In this document: in pieces, positions 60,808 to 64,000 of the stretch
Layout of the letters: each line of letters begins with the position of its first letter
Position numbering within the stretch: position 1 is the first letter of the stretch
Source: Calliopsis andreniformis
Taxonomy: Eukaryota; Arthropoda; Insecta; Hymenoptera; Andrenidae
NCBI RefSeq assembly: GCF_051401765.1
Contig: NC_135071.1
Coordinates: 17,400,961-17,464,960 of the forward strand
Direction of reading: 5' to 3'
DNA: 64,000 nucleotides
Notes under the pieces: model-generated
Database searches by the model: none
Told to the model about the DNA's origin: nothing
What the model saw: the letters and a program-made list of their open reading frames with translations, nothing else
Translations under genes and position numbers: made by a program

Positions 60808-63800
60808 CTACATAAGAAAGCCGCTTTGAGAATCGAAACAACTCGGATTTATATAGCTCAACAGGTCATGCTCCGACATAGAGGTTAGCTCTTGGACTAT
60901 AGTTCTTGCATCCTCCTGTTTCCTAATCGTCGCCCCAGCTCCATTGCTCGGCGCATTCGATATGGGAGTGTTCACATTCTGTCTATTAGGGGTCACGGGC
61001 ATGGCAACTGGCGGTGACTTACTCGCGACCTGTTCAACCATATTATTCTGGCTGGAGGGAGACTTGGGCAGAATCCCCTCCATAGCACTGTTCATTAACT
61101 GAGCACTCTGAGTGGCCACGCTGTTCAATATGTTCTTGGTCGCGATGATGGCATGAGCGGTTGTCGTGGTGATGGGTCGGTTGTTGATGATGTCCTTAGT
61201 AGCATTAGTAATCACACTATTAATCGCCTGCTCCGCGGCAGTGGTTAATCTCTGCTGCGACGGCTCCTGCGCCGCACCGCTCGCGAGCGCAGAGCTAGCC
61301 TCCGCTACAAAGCCAGCAGGTTGGTTCAACATCGAGCCAATATCCTGTTGCACCGCCTGCTGCATCGCCTGCGCGGCTTGCGCCTGCTGCACAGCTTGCT
61401 GGACCGCCTGAACCTGCTGCACCACCTCCTGAGTCGCCTGCTGCACTGCTTGTTGAACCACCTCCTGAGTCGCCTGCTGCACAGCCTGCTGAACCGCTGG
61501 CACCTGGACTTGCTGGACCGCTTGCACGTGCTGCACAGCCTTCTGGACAACCTGCGCATGCTGCACCACGTGCTGGACAACCTGCTGCTGCGCCTGCTGC
61601 ACAGCCTGCACAGCCTGCTGCTGCGCCTGGGCGACCACTTGCTCGACCTGCTGCTGCGCCTGAGCCACGACTTGCTCCACTTGCTGCACCTGCTGCATCG
61701 CTACCACGTCCTGCTGAATGAGACCCTGAATCTGAGGCATATGGTCTGCTGCCGTGGGCATGGCCTCGTTCGCTACTTGCAGGGGATTGTGAGATGGTAC
61801 GCTAACAGTAGAATTGGAGGTAGTGGCAGAGACAGGCGGCTCCTGCATCGGTGGCAGGAGGGCAGCGTTGATCGTCGTCAGCAAACTGTCGTTACTAGTC
61901 GGTTCCTGAACGACCGACGCAGGAGGAGAGACGGATGGAGGTCCATTGGTTGTCAAAGGTGGAACAGTTTGAGGCGGCATGAGCGCCTCAAGGAGCATCG
62001 GGCCAGGGATTGGTGGGCTAGTTCTGGTCTGCTGGGGGCTAGCTATCGTTTCATGCTCGCCGACAGCAGAGACGTGACCCATCAACGAGCCGCCATTGGG
62101 ATTCACATTGCGCAGAGGCGACACTAACTGATGAGTCTCCGCGGCAGAATTAACGAGATCTAACTTCACAGCTTGGCTATTCGATGTCAGCATGTTGGAA
62201 GCCTGCGCCTGCTGCGTCTGCCTGCCCGTGGCGATTATGGAACCTCGTTGCTGCATATTACCTACGAATCCGTTCTCTTGATCCTCAGGCTCTTTGGACT
62301 CGATATGGTTCAGGTATTTCTCCACGCTATGGCCGCTCTGCGCGGGCAACGGCTGTCCATTCGGCGTGCCAGTGAAGTTCGGCAGAGCGCCGAACTCTGA
62401 CTGGTGGTGTTTCATGCGGAGGTCAACGACACCGCCACCCTGAAGACTTCCGTTAGGACTGCCTTCTGTCGGCAACATTTGGTTAGTGTCTTTGTTGATA
62501 TGATGGGGACTTAAGACTTTGACTTGAGACGAGTCGTGCATACCTCCGAACGCGTTCTGGTGCGTCACCATCGACAACGAGTGCTGGTTCCGCATCAGAT
62601 CGACCACGCCGAGGAGGCTGACTGCCTCAGACACGGGCGAGCCGTTCGCTGCGACGCTCACAGACCTGATCATGTTAGTCTGCGACGGTTCCCTCGGGCT
62701 CTCGTTCACGAGCTGCTGCAAAGGGCTCGTGCCTGACGAGCCATTCGCAGTGGGAGTCGGTATGCTTTGCATGCTGTTCTCGCTGATCATACTGTTCTCG
62801 CTGTTCTCGTCCAGCACCTCGGTCTTCAGGTTGTCGGGAAGGATCAGCTGGAGGTTCGACGACGATCTACGGCTCAGAAGTGGATTCGCTACCATGGCTG
62901 GCGGTGGCATCATCACGTCGGGCGGTGAATTTTGGCAGCTCGGACTCTGCGCTGCCCACATCATCACTGGCGTTACCTGAGACGGCGCCGTGACTGGCGG
63001 AGGACTTGGATCGTTCTTAAGCGCTTCTGTGTTCTGCTGTGCCTGTTGCTGAGGTTGCATCGTTGATAAGAAGTTCGCCGTTCCTGCGGCTGCTTGAGTA
63101 ATCAGAGCTGGAAAATCGTTAGCTTGTTAGTAACCATATAAATTTCATGCAGAGTGAAATTCATAGAGGTTCACTTAAATAAGGTCACCTAAGGCTGTAA
63201 CATAACCTCTTCCAATGGCTGTAACGTAACAAATATTTTATGTGCCATTTGAATGGTATCTTAAAAATTTGAAAAGATGGCTCTGGAAAAGGATATTCTT
63301 TGCGATATATTCGTCCCCTGATGCCAGTCTAATACATAAAGAGATATTTACATGCCCTTACTTAAGTGGACCACTTTGTATATACACGTATAGGCTGACA
63401 CCGAAATAGGTAATCCCAACTTGACTACTCTCTCTCCCTTACAAGGCTCGATTTTCTCTCTCAAAAGTTCACTTACTGTTTGGCGCTACACCTGTAGTTA
63501 GAGACACTGCTGCAGGAGACGTTGCTAGAGTAGTTTCACCGTTCGTGGTGGAGAGAGGCGGACTGATGGGCTCGACTTTGCCCACCGATGGTTCTGGTGG
63601 CGTGGACGCCGCGGTATAAAGGAACGTGTGAGGCTCGCTGGTCTTCCCTGAAGACACGGCGTACAATTTCACGCTGACTGTTTCCGAGGGCGCTAGATCT
63701 TGCCGTCTGTACGCAGGAACGACGCATACTAAATGCGTCTGTTGCAGGAACTCTTTATCAGGTAGTACTGCGCACTCCCAGTGGGGTTCCAAGCTGCTCG

Positions 63801-63941
63801 ACAGGTCGTCGTTGTCCAGCTGGAACACCACACGAGTGTCCTTCAGGAAGTTCTTGCCGAGGATGAAGAGCTCCAAGCCGCCAGTACAGGGACAAGAGGT
63901 GAGCGACTTCTTGCAGATTTCGGGGATGCCTGGGGGCTGAG
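60808..63941 (-). CDS. NFAT: NFAT-family (NFAT5-like) transcription factor, C-terminal portion
   Basis: Partial: the gene continues beyond the right edge, where the Rel-type DNA-binding domain should lie. Two exons are seen, 63941-63477 and 63107-60808, joined in phase 1. The first encodes the IPT/RHR-C dimerisation domain: PPGIPEICKKSLTSCPCTGG, then LELFILGKNFLKDTRVVFQL, LPDKEFLQQTHLVCVVPAYR and SVKLYAVSSGKTSEPHTFLY. The large last exon (2.3 kb) is a disordered activation region rich in Pro, Ser, Asn and Gln, with a long VQQA/QQ heptad-like repeat (about 61340-61700), ending SCFDSQSGFLM. The IPT domain resembles NFAT5/TonEBP more than NFATc1-4; insects carry a single NFAT of this kind. The expected role is the osmotic or salt stress response. 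Family placement rests on the IPT domain only. Confidence 0.85.
61340..61700 (-). repeat. Coding Gln/Val-rich tandem repeat in the NFAT exon
   Basis: About 120 codons made of variations on VQQAVQQA, VEQVVAQAQQQ and AVQQATQEVVQ. Part is a direct duplication (AVQQATQEVVQ occurs twice in succession near 61425-61490). The DNA is a GCTG/CCTG-rich minisatellite. Antisense translation gives a leucine-rich chance ORF of 268 codons. Confidence 0.85.
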
Positions 63942-64000
63942 CTGCAGAGAATCAGAGAGGTGTGACTACATTTACATGAGCTTAAAATTGATTACTTTAC

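Noticed and set aside
61321..62127. 268-codon plus-strand ORF rich in Leu, His and Arg
   Set aside because: It is the antisense shadow of the NFAT Gln-rich repeat; the composition follows from complementing CAG/GTG codons and there is no start, splice or family evidence.

Overview
The window looks like nuclear DNA from an insect, most likely a hymenopteran (bee, ant or wasp). It is AT-rich, with many short introns bounded by GT..AG, and every recognised gene is a eukaryotic orthologue. The clearest lineage marker is a PDF neuropeptide reading NSELINSLLGLPKNMNNA followed by Gly-Lys, the form I know from honeybee. I did not fix genus or species.

Layout: 1-4247 holds no gene I recognise. 4248-15442 (minus) is a group II, Cht10-type chitinase with about 28 exons, five GH18 domains and five CBM14 chitin-binding domains. 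15443-24416 is a 9 kb gene-poor stretch carrying three inverted-repeat structures and one exon-like ORF. 24417-24783 (plus) is the small three-exon Pdf gene, easily missed because no long ORF covers it. 25243-28608 (minus) is Cdk11/PITSLRE kinase. 29299-36076 (plus) is HD-PTP (PTPN23/myopic). 37228-40126 (minus) is STT3A. 41371-47754 (plus) is Nup205. 48161-48985 (minus) is the single-exon PIG-C gene. 49957-52680 (plus) is NFXL1. 53138-56772 (plus) is PRPF6. 58067-59145 (plus) is LACTB2. 60808-63941 (minus) is the C-terminal part of an NFAT/NFAT5-type transcription factor that continues past the right edge.

The right half is a dense housekeeping block. It covers splicing and transcription (Cdk11, PRPF6), endosomal sorting (HD-PTP), ER glycosylation and GPI synthesis (STT3A, PIG-C), the nuclear pore (Nup205) and RNA turnover (LACTB2). 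These genes often sit head to head across short shared promoter regions: Cdk11/HD-PTP, STT3A/Nup205 and PIG-C/NFXL1. The left half is tissue- and stage-specific (cuticle turnover, circadian neuropeptide) with larger intergenic space.

Most worth a second look: only one of the five GH18 domains keeps an intact DxxDxDxE catalytic motif; the HD-PTP phosphatase domain has lost both its P-loop arginine and its WPD aspartate; and a long hairpin with arms of about 190 bp lies at 20987-21407. I found no clearly novel multi-gene system, CRISPR array, rRNA or tRNA.
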